Below, one piece after another: positions 43,138 through 50,649 of a DNA stretch of 64,000 nucleotides. Location of the stretch: positions 3,410,001-3,474,000 of the forward strand of contig NZ_JAPNKA010000001.1 in assembly GCF_026626635.1 (NCBI RefSeq), in the 5' to 3' direction. The stretch's first letter is position 1, and the number at the start of each line of letters is the position of its first letter. The notes under the pieces are model-generated. The model did not search any database. It saw only the letters and a list, made by a program, of their open reading frames with translations, and was not told the origin of the DNA. Source of the stretch: Archangium lansingense. GTDB taxonomy: Bacteria; Myxococcota; Myxococcia; Myxococcales; Myxococcaceae. A program made the position numbers and the translations under genes.

Positions 43138-44082
43138 GTGGCGCGGCGGCTCGCATCCATCTCCGTCGACCTGGACTCGCTGCCGCACTATTGCCGCATC
43201 CACGGGCTGCCCGAGTCGTTGCTGGACGCGCGGGCGCGGGGGCTCGTCTACACCACGGCGGTGCCCCGGCTGAGGCAGTTGCTGGAGACGGTGGGCGTGC
43301 CGGGGACGTTCTTCGCCATCGGCGAGGACGTGGCGGCGGACGCGGGAGCCGCGGAAGCCCTGCGCTCGGCGCACCAGGCGGGCGTCGAGGTGGCGAGCCA
43401 TAGCTTCTCGCATGACTACGCGCTGACGCGGCGCTCGCCCGAGAGCATCCGCGAGGATCTGCGGCGAGCGGACGAAGTGCTCGAGGCGGCCACGGGTGTG
43501 CGTCCGGTGGGCTTCCGTGCTCCGGGCTATACGCTCAACGCGGCCTTGTACGAGGCGACGGTCGAGCGCGGCTATCGCTACGGCTCCTCCACCTTTCCCG
43601 CTGTCCCGTACTACACGGCCAAGGCGGCGGTGATGGGCACGCTGGCCCTGCTGGGACGTCCCTCGCGGGCGGTGCTGGACTCGCCCCGGGTGCTGCTCGC
43701 GCCCCGCACACCGTATCGGCCAGACCCGGCTCGGCCCTACCAACGGGGCTCGGGTGCTGTGCTGGAGCTGCCCATGGCGGTGACGCCTGGCGTGCGCTTT
43801 CCCTTCATCGGCACCTTCGCCCTCACGCTGCCGATGCCGGCTGTCCGGGCCGCATACCGCTCACTCCAGGGCGACACGTTCTTCAACCTCGAGCTGCACG
43901 CGGCGGACGTGCTGGACGCGCAGGACGGCATCCCGCCCGAGCTGGTGCGCCAGCAGAGGGACCTCCGGGTGTCCGCCGCGCACAAGCTCGAGCGGTTGAG
44001 GACCCTCTTTGGCTGGCTGAAGTCCGACTACGACGTGGTGACGCTGCGCGATGCAGCCTCCCACCTCGCCGTCACCGTGTAG
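43138..44082 (+). CDS. polysaccharide deacetylase (NodB-homology, carbohydrate esterase 4-like)
   Basis: 314 residues from GTG 43138. NodB motifs are readable: ASISVDLDSLPHYC (motif 1, the metal-binding Asp region), VEVASHSFSHDYALTRRSPE (motif 2, HS..H), and GVRPVGFRAPGYTLN (motif 3). FNLELHAADVLD near the end supplies the final His. Enzymes of this family remove acetyl groups from GlcNAc-type sugars with a divalent metal. No signal peptide is seen, so it may act on lipid-linked or nucleotide-linked precursors inside the cell, alongside the glycosyltransferase 9 bases upstream. It converges on the kinase-TPR gene with only 10 bases between stops. Confidence 0.88.
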   Translation: MARRLASISVDLDSLPHYCRIHGLPESLLDARARGLVYTTAVPRLRQLLETVGVPGTFFAIGEDVAADAGAAEALRSAHQAGVEVASHSFSHDYALTRRSPESIREDLRRADEVLEAATGVRPVGFRAPGYTLNAALYEATVERGYRYGSSTFPAVPYYTAKAAVMGTLALLGRPSRAVLDSPRVLLAPRTPYRPDPARPYQRGSGAVLELPMAVTPGVRFPFIGTFALTLPMPAVRAAYRSLQGDTFFNLELHAADVLDAQDGIPPELVRQQRDLRVSAAHKLERLRTLFGWLKSDYDVVTLRDAASHLAVTV

Positions 44083-44092
44083 TTCCCCGCCC

Positions 44093-47047
44093 TCAGGGAA
44101 CGGGGAGCGCCAGGGCCGGTCTCTCTTCCTTCTTGCCGGTGCTTCCTGTGCGCGTCCGGGCCAGGGTGTCTCGCGACTCCGCCACCAAGGGGTGCTTGGG
44201 TCCCAGCGCCTTCTCGCGCAGGGCCAATGCCCGCTCGTACAGCGCCCGCGCCTCCTGGCCCTTCCCCAGGTCCCGGAGCACGTTACCCAGGCCGGTGAGC
44301 GACAGGGCGATATCGGGGTGCTCGGGCTCCAGGGCCTTCTCCTGGATGGCCAGCGCGCGCACATGCCGCGCCCTCGCCTCCTCGTACTTCTTCATCAACC
44401 GCAGCACCTGGCCCAGCTCATTGAGCGTGTTGGCCACGTCAGGATGATTCGCACCCAGCACCTTCTCACGCAGGGCCAGCGCGCGCTCGAGCCGCCGCCG
44501 AGCATCCTCGTACCGGCCCAGCCCCCGGAGCGTGCTGCCCAGGTTGTTGAGGGTATTGGCGATGTCGGGATGCTCCGGCTTCAGCAGCTTCTCCCGGATG
44601 GCCAGCGCACTCTCGAGTTGCTTGAGCGCCTCTTCGTACCGGCCCAGCTCATCCAGTGCGACTCCGTAGTTGTTGAGCGAGGTGGCCACGTCGGGGTGCT
44701 CGAGTCCCAGGGCGTTCTTGCGGATGGCCAGCGCGCGCTCGTACAGCTCCAGGGCTTCGTCGTGCTTGCCGAGCTGCCCCAGCGCCGTGCCCAGGTTGCT
44801 GTAGGAGTTGGCGACGAGCGGATTGTCCGACCCCAGTGTCTTGCGCCGGAGGTCCAGGGCCTGCTCGTACGCGGTCCTCGCCTCCTCGTACTTCCCCAGC
44901 GCTCCGAGCGCGACTCCCAGGTTGTTGAGCGCGGCGATCACCTTCGGATGTTCGGCACCCAACACCTTGCGCCGGAACTCCAGCACGCGCTCGTACAGGC
45001 TCCGGGCCTCCTCGTAGCGGCCCATCTCCTGGAACGCGATGGCCTGGTCATTGAGCGCGTCCGAGCGCGTCTCGTCGTCATCAGCGACTTCCATGGCCGA
45101 CTCCATGGCGAGCGTCAGCCCCTCCGCCTCCTGGTAGCGCGCCTGCCTCCACCCCACCTCCCGGAAGAGCAGCCCCCAGGCCTTGGCGAGCATCACCAGA
45201 TCCTTGCTCTTCGCGGCCACGGAAATGGCCCGCCGCACCAGGGTCTCGGCGCCGGCGTAATCCCCGTGCAGGTCCTTCAGGAAGGCGACCTCGTACAGGG
45301 TCTGCGCCAACAGAGGTCCGTAGCCCACCTGCTCCACCCGCGGCAGCAGCTCCTCACCGGGGGGCAGGGCCTCGCGGTACCGGCCCGCAAGCCGCAGCGT
45401 GGCCAGCCGGTCCACCTGAACCTCCAGCTCCTTCACCTTGGCGCGCACCGCGGGGTCTTCCGGGAGCGGCACCGTGGCCCTCAGCGCCTTGGTATCCGCG
45501 CAGGCGCTCAGCGAGGGCAGCGACTGCACCACCTGCACGGCCTTGGACAGGTTGTCCCGGTCGGGCGCACGGGCGAACAGCTCCGTCAGCTCTCGGAGCT
45601 GGCCGTGCCGCCGCTCCAGGCAGTCCACCTTCAGCACGGCGAGGTTCCCTGGCGCCGGCTCCTGCATGGCCTCGCACGCCTCGGTCCGCATCCGCACCCA
45701 GGTTCCCGCGTAGCCGTCCAGCAGCGAGGACACGCGCGTGAAGGTGTCCTGCGCATAGGGCAGTTGGGTGTCCAGGAAGGCTCGCTTCATCCGCGCCTTC
45801 ACCGCACCGTCCCAGGTCCCCGTGAGCCTGCGCTCCATGCTGGAGCACCCTGGCTCCTGCTCCACGTTCTGCCAGACGCTCCAGAGCGTCAGCCCCGCCA
45901 GGCTCGTCACCAGGGCCGTCAGGGCCACCGCGCGCCTGCGCGCCCTCCGCCGCGCATCGAGATCCACCTCCAGCGCCGCGACCAGCTTCTGCATGGACGC
46001 GGGGCGCTGAGAGGGGTCCGCCCGCAGGCCCTGCACCAGGGTGTCCGCCACCCACGCGGGCACGTCCGTGTTGGCGGGAGGGGGCTTCACCCGTCCCTCG
46101 AGCTGGGCCTCGGTGGACTCGGCCTGGGTGGCGCCCGAGAAGGGGTGTTGCCGGTAGAGGGCCTCGTAGAGGGCCACGCAGAAGGCGAACAAGTCGCTGC
46201 GCGCATCGGCCGACCCGGCCCGCAGCAGCTCGGGAGCCATGTAACGGGGCGTGCCCAGCAGCGTGCCTTGCAGGGTGAGGGGGCTGTCCAGGGCGCCTGG
46301 TGGCAGGGGCAGGGGCGTGTTCGAGGCGGGGACCTCCGGGGCGGAGCCAGCACGCGCCAGGCCGAAGTCCGTCACCCGTACCCGCCCGTCCTTGCCCACC
46401 AGGACGTTCTCGGGCTTGAAGTCGCGGTGGACGAGGCCCGCCTCGTGCGCGGCCGCCAGCCCGCGCCCCGCGGCGAGGTACATGTCCAGCGTCTCCCGCC
46501 AGGTGCGCGGGGCCTGCTCGCTCCAGCGCCGCAGCGTCTGCCCCTCCACCATCTCCATGGCGATGAAGATGGAGCCATCCTCGAGGGTCCCCACGTCGTA
46601 GATGGCCACCACGTGGGGGTGCGAGAGGCGCGCCATGGCCTGGGCTTCGCGCAACATGCGCGTCTCCAGGTCATGCTGGGACAGGCCGGGGTCCCAATCG
46701 CGGCGCAGCAGCTTGAGGGCCACCCGCCGGTCGAGCCGCGAGTCATAGGCGGCCACCACCTCGCCCATCCCGCCCTGGCCGAGCCGGTTGAGCACGGTGT
46801 AGCGGCCGGCCAGCGTCTGTCCCGGCGCCGTCGAGATGGAGCCGCTCCGTCGTGGCTCGGAGGTGGAGGGGTCGGAGGGGAAGAACGGCGTGGCGATGCT
46901 GCGGACCTGGGTGGCGGCCTCCCCCAGTGCATCCGCGTACAGGGGCGTCTGCGCTGGCGGGGAGGCCAGGGAACGCACCACCGTGGCGTCCTCCTCCGGG
47001 GCGCCGTTGCCCGCGTCTCCCTTTGACCGAGGCCCCTCCTCGCTCAT
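44093..47047 (-). CDS. Ser/Thr protein kinase with membrane span and C-terminal TPR (kinesin-light-chain type) array
   Basis: 984 residues. Kinase domain about 80-345: GQGGMGEVVAAYD, VALKLLRRDW, catalytic loop LVHRDFKPENVLV and DFGLARAG, with RYMAPELL. A membrane span follows at about 366-388 (AVALTALVTSLAGLTLWSVW). The rest, about 440-970, carries a 42-residue TPR repeated about ten times with the consensus YEEAR..YERALALREK.LG..HPDVA, the TPR_12 form of kinesin light chains. The kinase would be cytoplasmic and the TPR array extracytoplasmic. Such kinase-TPR fusions are numerous in myxobacteria and mostly uncharacterised. It stands alone on its strand. Confidence 0.92.
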   Translation of the reverse strand: MSEEGPRSKGDAGNGAPEEDATVVRSLASPPAQTPLYADALGEAATQVRSIATPFFPSDPSTSEPRRSGSISTAPGQTLAGRYTVLNRLGQGGMGEVVAAYDSRLDRRVALKLLRRDWDPGLSQHDLETRMLREAQAMARLSHPHVVAIYDVGTLEDGSIFIAMEMVEGQTLRRWSEQAPRTWRETLDMYLAAGRGLAAAHEAGLVHRDFKPENVLVGKDGRVRVTDFGLARAGSAPEVPASNTPLPLPPGALDSPLTLQGTLLGTPRYMAPELLRAGSADARSDLFAFCVALYEALYRQHPFSGATQAESTEAQLEGRVKPPPANTDVPAWVADTLVQGLRADPSQRPASMQKLVAALEVDLDARRRARRRAVALTALVTSLAGLTLWSVWQNVEQEPGCSSMERRLTGTWDGAVKARMKRAFLDTQLPYAQDTFTRVSSLLDGYAGTWVRMRTEACEAMQEPAPGNLAVLKVDCLERRHGQLRELTELFARAPDRDNLSKAVQVVQSLPSLSACADTKALRATVPLPEDPAVRAKVKELEVQVDRLATLRLAGRYREALPPGEELLPRVEQVGYGPLLAQTLYEVAFLKDLHGDYAGAETLVRRAISVAAKSKDLVMLAKAWGLLFREVGWRQARYQEAEGLTLAMESAMEVADDDETRSDALNDQAIAFQEMGRYEEARSLYERVLEFRRKVLGAEHPKVIAALNNLGVALGALGKYEEARTAYEQALDLRRKTLGSDNPLVANSYSNLGTALGQLGKHDEALELYERALAIRKNALGLEHPDVATSLNNYGVALDELGRYEEALKQLESALAIREKLLKPEHPDIANTLNNLGSTLRGLGRYEDARRRLERALALREKVLGANHPDVANTLNELGQVLRLMKKYEEARARHVRALAIQEKALEPEHPDIALSLTGLGNVLRDLGKGQEARALYERALALREKALGPKHPLVAESRDTLARTRTGSTGKKEERPALALPVP

Positions 47048-47158
47048 GTGCGTTCCTCCCCGGGGGTGACTGTCGCCGATGGGACAGTCATATCCTGAAG
47101 CCGGGGAGGGGGAGTAGCGGCGACGTGTAGGACCGCTGGAGTGGGGGCCGGGGGCCGC

Positions 47159-47833
47159 TCAGTTCCCGATGTAGCCTTCCAGCGTCGAGGCCCGCTGCAG
47201 GTGGCCGCTGAGCACGGGCGCGGTCTTGTTGAGGAACATGGCCAGCGACGTGTCGTCCCGGTACTCGTCCAGGCCTTCCTCGATGAGCTCCTTGCCCCGG
47301 TCCTGGCCGTCCTTCACCTGGTCGAGGAATCCCTTGTCGAACTCGTGGCCGCTCAGGGCCGACAGCTCGTTCTTCTTCTCGAGGAACTTCATCACCTGCT
47401 TGTCGTACTTCTTGTTGTACTTCTCCTTGCCCTTCTCGATGCCCTCCATCGCGCCCTCGGTGCCCGCGCCCTCGGTGCCCGCGCCGCCGATGGCCAGGTC
47501 CTCCATGCTCAGGTCCACGACGGCCAGCGAGAAGGCCTTGGACTCGGCCAGCGTCTTCAGGTCGTCCTGGTTCTTCTCGTGGTCGCGGATCAGCTCCTGA
47601 GCGAAGCTCCGCACTTCCGGATCCGTGGACTTCTCGAGGGCCAGGTGGCCCAGGGCGATCTGCTGCTGGTTGATCAGGGAGAGCTGGTCGGCGAAGCGGA
47701 CCTTCTGAGCGAGGGTCTCGCCTACCTGCTCACCCCGGCTGTGCGCCTGCTTCGCCTCGTCATGGGCACAGCCTGCGCCCAGACCCACCACCGCCAGCAG
47801 CCCCGCGCTCCACAACCATCGCTGTATCCTCAT
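47159..47833 (-). CDS. DUF4142-like ferritin-fold lipoprotein
   Basis: 224 residues from ATG 47833; AAGGAG lies nine bases upstream, better spaced than for the ATG at 47842. A lipoprotein signal (LWSAGLLAVVGLGAGCAHDE) precedes helices of the DUF4142 kind: LINQQQIALGHLALEKSTDPEV, FAQELIRDHEKNQDDLK, then GKEKYNKKYDKQVMKFLEK and a final helix pair. DUF4142 proteins are predicted periplasmic ferritin-like helical bundles of unknown function. A short Gly/Thr/Glu repeat (GGAGTEGAGTEGA) interrupts the middle. Divergent from the acyltransferase gene, with 242 bases between them that hold no other recognisable feature. Confidence 0.82.
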   Translation of the reverse strand: MRIQRWLWSAGLLAVVGLGAGCAHDEAKQAHSRGEQVGETLAQKVRFADQLSLINQQQIALGHLALEKSTDPEVRSFAQELIRDHEKNQDDLKTLAESKAFSLAVVDLSMEDLAIGGAGTEGAGTEGAMEGIEKGKEKYNKKYDKQVMKFLEKKNELSALSGHEFDKGFLDQVKDGQDRGKELIEEGLDEYRDDTSLAMFLNKTAPVLSGHLQRASTLEGYIGN

Positions 47834-48075
47834 GTGTCCCATCTCCTTGGCCCGTTGGACGAGGCAAAGCTGGGGCTCGAAGTGTTGGCCTACAAGCGCA
47901 AGGGGCAGGCGGCGCGGCGAGGGCCCGGCACGAGTGTCCAGGGAATGGGCGCCGGGACTTGCCAGGGCGGGCATGGGTGCACGGGGCCCGCGAGCGTCTC
48001 CAGGACGGTCTCCGGTGGGCACTCCGGCCCCGTTTCCCTCCCGGTGTGCGGGGCGATGGTGTAGACACACGCTCC

Positions 48076-48930
48076 ATGCTCGAGCAGCTCTCCGACAAGG
48101 TGAAGCAGGAGCTCCGGGAGTGGACGGAGCGCATGGTGGGCCCGGAGCGCAAGGAGCGCCTGCAGGCGCTCGCCCGCACCGGCAACGAGTACGGGGTGGA
48201 CCCATTCGGCTTCAACCTCGACTACAGCCTGTCGGCGCTCGCCCCCTTCTTCTGGCTCTACCGCAACTACCACCGGGTGGAGACCTTCGGCATCGAGAAG
48301 GTGCCCAAGGGTCGGGTCCTCCTCATCTCCAACCACTCCGGCCAGCTCCCCATGGATGGGGCGATGATTGGCGTGGCCCTGCTGCTGGAGGCGGACCCGC
48401 CGCGCGCCATCCGCAGCATGGTGGAGAAGTGGGTGCCCTCGCTGCCCTACGTCTCCACCTTCATGGCCCGGGTGGGGCAGATTGTCGGCACCCCGGAGAA
48501 CTGCCGGCGCCTGCTGGAGGCCGATGAGGCCATCCTCGTCTTCCCCGAGGGCGTGCGCGGCCTGGGCAAGCTGTGGCCCCAGCGCTACCAGCTCCAGGAC
48601 TTCGGCCTGGGCTTCATGCGTCTGGCCCTGGAGACGGACACCCCCATCGTCCCCATCGCCGTGGTGGGCGCCGAGGAGCAGGCCCCCGCGCTGGTGGACG
48701 TGAAGCCCCTGGCGAAGCTGCTCGGCTTCCCCTCCTTCCCCCTCACCGTCACCGGGATGCCCCTGCCCCTGCCCACCAAGTACCGCATCTACTTCGGTGA
48801 ACCGCTGCGTTTCACCGGCCGCGCCGACGACGAGGACAGCGAGCTGGACAAGAAGGTCCGCACCGTAAAGACAGCCATCCAGGGCATGCTCAACCAGGGA
48901 CTCAAGGAGCGTGAGGGCGTCTTCTGGTGA
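48076..48930 (+). CDS. lysophospholipid/1-acylglycerol-3-phosphate acyltransferase family protein
   Basis: 284 residues from ATG 48076 (MLEQLSDKVKQELREWTERM). Motifs of the PlsC superfamily: NHSGQLPMDGAMI (catalytic His and Asp, spaced six residues apart rather than the usual four), IVGTPENCRRLLEADEAIL and FPEGVRGLGKLW, plus VPIAVVGAEEQAP. The N-terminal part lacks a membrane span but has a hydrophobic patch (FFWLYRNYHRV). It transfers an acyl chain to a glycerolipid or other polar acceptor at the inner membrane. Its stop is 19 bases before the epimerase-like gene, so the two are probably co-transcribed. Confidence 0.87.
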   Translation: MLEQLSDKVKQELREWTERMVGPERKERLQALARTGNEYGVDPFGFNLDYSLSALAPFFWLYRNYHRVETFGIEKVPKGRVLLISNHSGQLPMDGAMIGVALLLEADPPRAIRSMVEKWVPSLPYVSTFMARVGQIVGTPENCRRLLEADEAILVFPEGVRGLGKLWPQRYQLQDFGLGFMRLALETDTPIVPIAVVGAEEQAPALVDVKPLAKLLGFPSFPLTVTGMPLPLPTKYRIYFGEPLRFTGRADDEDSELDKKVRTVKTAIQGMLNQGLKEREGVFW

Positions 48931-48949
48931 CGCGCCCCGCACCCGCGCC

Positions 48950-49894
48950 ATGAATCAGGATCCTTCCAAGAGACCGGCCGTCGTCATCACCGGCATCAGC
49001 GGCAACCTGGGCCGGGCCCTCGCCAAGGTGCTGCACAAGCACGAGCGCATCATCGGTATCGACCGGCGTCCCTTCGTGGGCCGGCCGAAGGACATCGAGA
49101 TGCACCAGTTGGACTTGCGCAAGAAGAAGGCGGAGGACGTCTTCCGCAAGAACGACATCCGCGCGGTCATCCACATGGGCATCATGCATGATCCGCGCAT
49201 GAGCGAGGAGGAGCACCACTCCTTCAACGTGGTGGGCACCACGCGCCTGCTCGAGTACTGCGCCAAGTACGGCGTGCCCAAGGTGGTGGTCCTCTCCTCG
49301 GCCAACGTCTACGGCCCGAGCCCGGACAACTCCAACTTCCTCACCGAGGACGCGCCGCTCATGGCGGCCAGCCGCTTCTCGGGTGTGCGCGACCTCATTG
49401 AAGTGGACATGCTCGCGCATGGCTTCTTCTGGAAGCACCCCCACATCCAGACGGTCATCCTGCGGCCCGTCCACATCGTGGGCCCCACCATCAAGAACGC
49501 CCCCAGCAACTACCTGCGGCTGCGTCGCCCATGGGTGTTGGCGGGGTTCGATCCGATGGTGCAGCTCATCCATGTGGACGACGTGGCGCGCGCCATGGTG
49601 GAGGCCGCCCTGCGCCCCGAGCCCAAGGGCGTCTACAACGTGGTGGGCCCCGGCGAGGTGCCCCTGTCCGCCATCCACCGCGAGCTGGGCCACAACGCCA
49701 TCTCCGTGCCGCACCCCGTGGCCCGGCCACTCCTGGGCCTCCTCTTCAAGTACCGGATCGCCAACTTCCCCCCGCCCGAGCTGGACCACATCCAGTTCCT
49801 CTGCAACGTGGACGGCTCGCGCTGGCAGAAGGACGTGGCGTGGAAGCCGCGCTTCTCCATGCGCGACACCATCCGCTCCGTCATCGGCGAGTAA
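48950..49894 (+). CDS. NAD(P)-dependent epimerase/dehydratase-like (extended SDR) protein, active-site residues altered
   Basis: 314 residues from ATG 48950. The nucleotide-binding glycine motif is clear (VVITGISGNLGRALAKVL), as are VIHMGIMHDP and VLSSANVYGPS, the catalytic-Ser/Thr strand. At the place of the family's Tyr-x-x-x-Lys the sequence reads RFSGVRDLIEVD, so the usual Tyr and Lys are Phe and Arg. It could be a non-oxidising SDR, a regulatory sensor or an atypical enzyme. The C-terminal half (FDPMVQLIHVDDVARAMVEA; GVYNVVGPGEVPLSA) keeps the substrate-domain pattern. Operon partner of the acyltransferase. A dyad-rich region follows. Confidence 0.85.
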   Translation: MNQDPSKRPAVVITGISGNLGRALAKVLHKHERIIGIDRRPFVGRPKDIEMHQLDLRKKKAEDVFRKNDIRAVIHMGIMHDPRMSEEEHHSFNVVGTTRLLEYCAKYGVPKVVVLSSANVYGPSPDNSNFLTEDAPLMAASRFSGVRDLIEVDMLAHGFFWKHPHIQTVILRPVHIVGPTIKNAPSNYLRLRRPWVLAGFDPMVQLIHVDDVARAMVEAALRPEPKGVYNVVGPGEVPLSAIHRELGHNAISVPHPVARPLLGLLFKYRIANFPPPELDHIQFLCNVDGSRWQKDVAWKPRFSMRDTIRSVIGE

Positions 49895-49900
49895 GGGGTT

Positions 49901-49922
49901 CCCCTGACGCCACTGTCAGGGG
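49901..49922. repeat. dyad repeat 1, CCCCTGAC-N6-GTCAGGGG
   Basis: Eight-base arms (49901-49908 and 49915-49922) around a six-base spacer. Just after the epimerase-like gene. Shares the core TGAC-N6-GTCA with the next dyad. Could be a hairpin in the transcript or an operator for a dimeric regulator. Confidence 0.6.
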
Positions 49923-49948
49923 CCCCGCGCCACGGGCCTTCGAGGGGA

Positions 49949-49968
49949 GCCTGACACAATTGTCAGGC
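49949..49968. repeat. dyad repeat 2, GCCTGACA-N4-TGTCAGGC
   Basis: Perfect eight-base arms (49949-49956 and 49961-49968) with a four-base centre. Contains the same TGAC-N6-GTCA core as dyad 1, 45-50 bases downstream of it and about 100 bases upstream of a sigma-54 promoter, where activator sites are expected. Confidence 0.65.
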
Positions 49969-50052
49969 CCTGACGCCTCTCCTTCACAGCGCTGCACACG
50001 GGGCGGGCGCGCAACCCCTTGATTTCAGATGAATGGCGGGCCGCTGAGGGGC

Positions 50053-50068
50053 TGGCACCCGCATTGCT
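50053..50068 (+). promoter_or_regulatory. sigma-54 (RpoN) promoter, -24/-12 type
   Basis: TGGCAC (50053-50058) and TTGCT (50064-50068) with exactly ten bases between the GG (50054-50055) and GC (50066-50067) dinucleotides match the sigma-54 consensus TGGCAC-N5-TTGCW in full. Transcription should begin near 50078-50080. It points at the short terminator-ended RNA that follows; no coding sequence starts before the terminator. Confidence 0.75.
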
Positions 50069-50077
50069 CTAGAGACA

Positions 50078-50159
50078 GGCAACTTTCTGAGGAGGTTCCA
50101 TAGGGGAGCCTCCGACGCCCACCGTCTCGGCCGGCCCCGGGGCGGTGGGCGGTTTTTTT
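50078..50159 (+). ncRNA. sigma-54-dependent small RNA, about 80 nt (candidate, unnamed)
   Basis: From the predicted start (GG at 50078-50079) the RNA runs to a strong terminator. It contains a first hairpin, GGAGGTT (50091-50097) pairing with AGCCTCC (50107-50113), then the terminator stem CGCCCACCG/CGGTGGGCG. There is no ATG or other plausible open frame. CCTCC within the first hairpin could pair with Shine-Dalgarno sequences. M. xanthus has one well-known sigma-54-type developmental sRNA, Pxr, but as I recall that gene is followed by an acetyltransferase gene and contains a run of seven C; neither is seen here, so this is probably different. Evidence is sequence only. Confidence 0.62.
50116..50159 (+). 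terminator. rho-independent terminator
   Basis: CGCCCACCG (50116-50124) pairs with CGGTGGGCG (50143-50151), the inner GGCC/GGGGC bases extend the stem, and G plus seven T (50153-50159) follow. Terminates the small RNA. The stop codon of the convergent minus-strand lipoprotein gene overlaps the T-tract. Confidence 0.92.
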
Positions 50160-50599
50160 CAGGGGAGCTCTCCGTCGAAGGGTCCCCCGAACTGCTTCTC
50201 CAGCAGCCACTTCCCGTCCCGATAGATGAACTCGGAGATGACGGTGTCGCTCTGCTCGGAGACAGAGGGCAGGCGCATCCACTTGATGCGGCTGGTGATG
50301 ATGGCCCGCGCACCTTCCTCGGCTACCTCGACCTCTTCAATCTCGTAGTCGGTGATGGAGAGGTCCCTCTCGTCCTGTCTCTCCCGGCGAGCCCTCTCAA
50401 AATCCTGACGGCGCTCGGGGACGACGAAGCGGGCGGCAATGCGGTAGTCCTTCCAACGCACGCGCTGGTGGAAACTTTCCACCACGGGCCGAAGGGACTC
50501 CAGGTCGGACTTCTTCGTGGTGTGGGCGCAGCCCGCACTGAGGGCGAACGCGAGGAACAGAGCAAGCAGGCGAATCACCCGGTGGACGCTAGCACCCAT
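50159..50599 (-). CDS. small hypothetical lipoprotein
   Basis: 146 residues. A lipoprotein signal ends in ALSAGCAHT (about residue 24). The mature part is a charged alpha/beta domain: LESLRPVVESFHQRVRWKDY, RAIITSRIKWMRLPSVSEQS, ISEFIYRDGKWLLEKQFGGP. The final strand pattern with DGKW is common in small NTF2-like or DUF-type lipoproteins, but no family is named with confidence. Divergent from the large TPR gene; its 3' end abuts the small RNA terminator. Confidence 0.8.
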   Translation of the reverse strand: MGASVHRVIRLLALFLAFALSAGCAHTTKKSDLESLRPVVESFHQRVRWKDYRIAARFVVPERRQDFERARRERQDERDLSITDYEIEEVEVAEEGARAIITSRIKWMRLPSVSEQSDTVISEFIYRDGKWLLEKQFGGPFDGELP

Positions 50600-50649
50600 T
50601 CCAGAGGGGGCGAAACGGAACGAGCCCCGGTGCTATGGTCGCGGGCCGC

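Noticed and set aside
47959..48075. Upstream extension of the acyltransferase frame
   Set aside because: The residues before ATG 48076 are low-complexity Arg/Gly/Pro without homology, and the conserved protein begins at MLEQLSDKV.
50078..50159. Identification of the small RNA as Pxr
   Set aside because: As I recall, Pxr is followed by an acetyltransferase gene and contains seven consecutive C. Neither is present; kept as an unnamed RNA.
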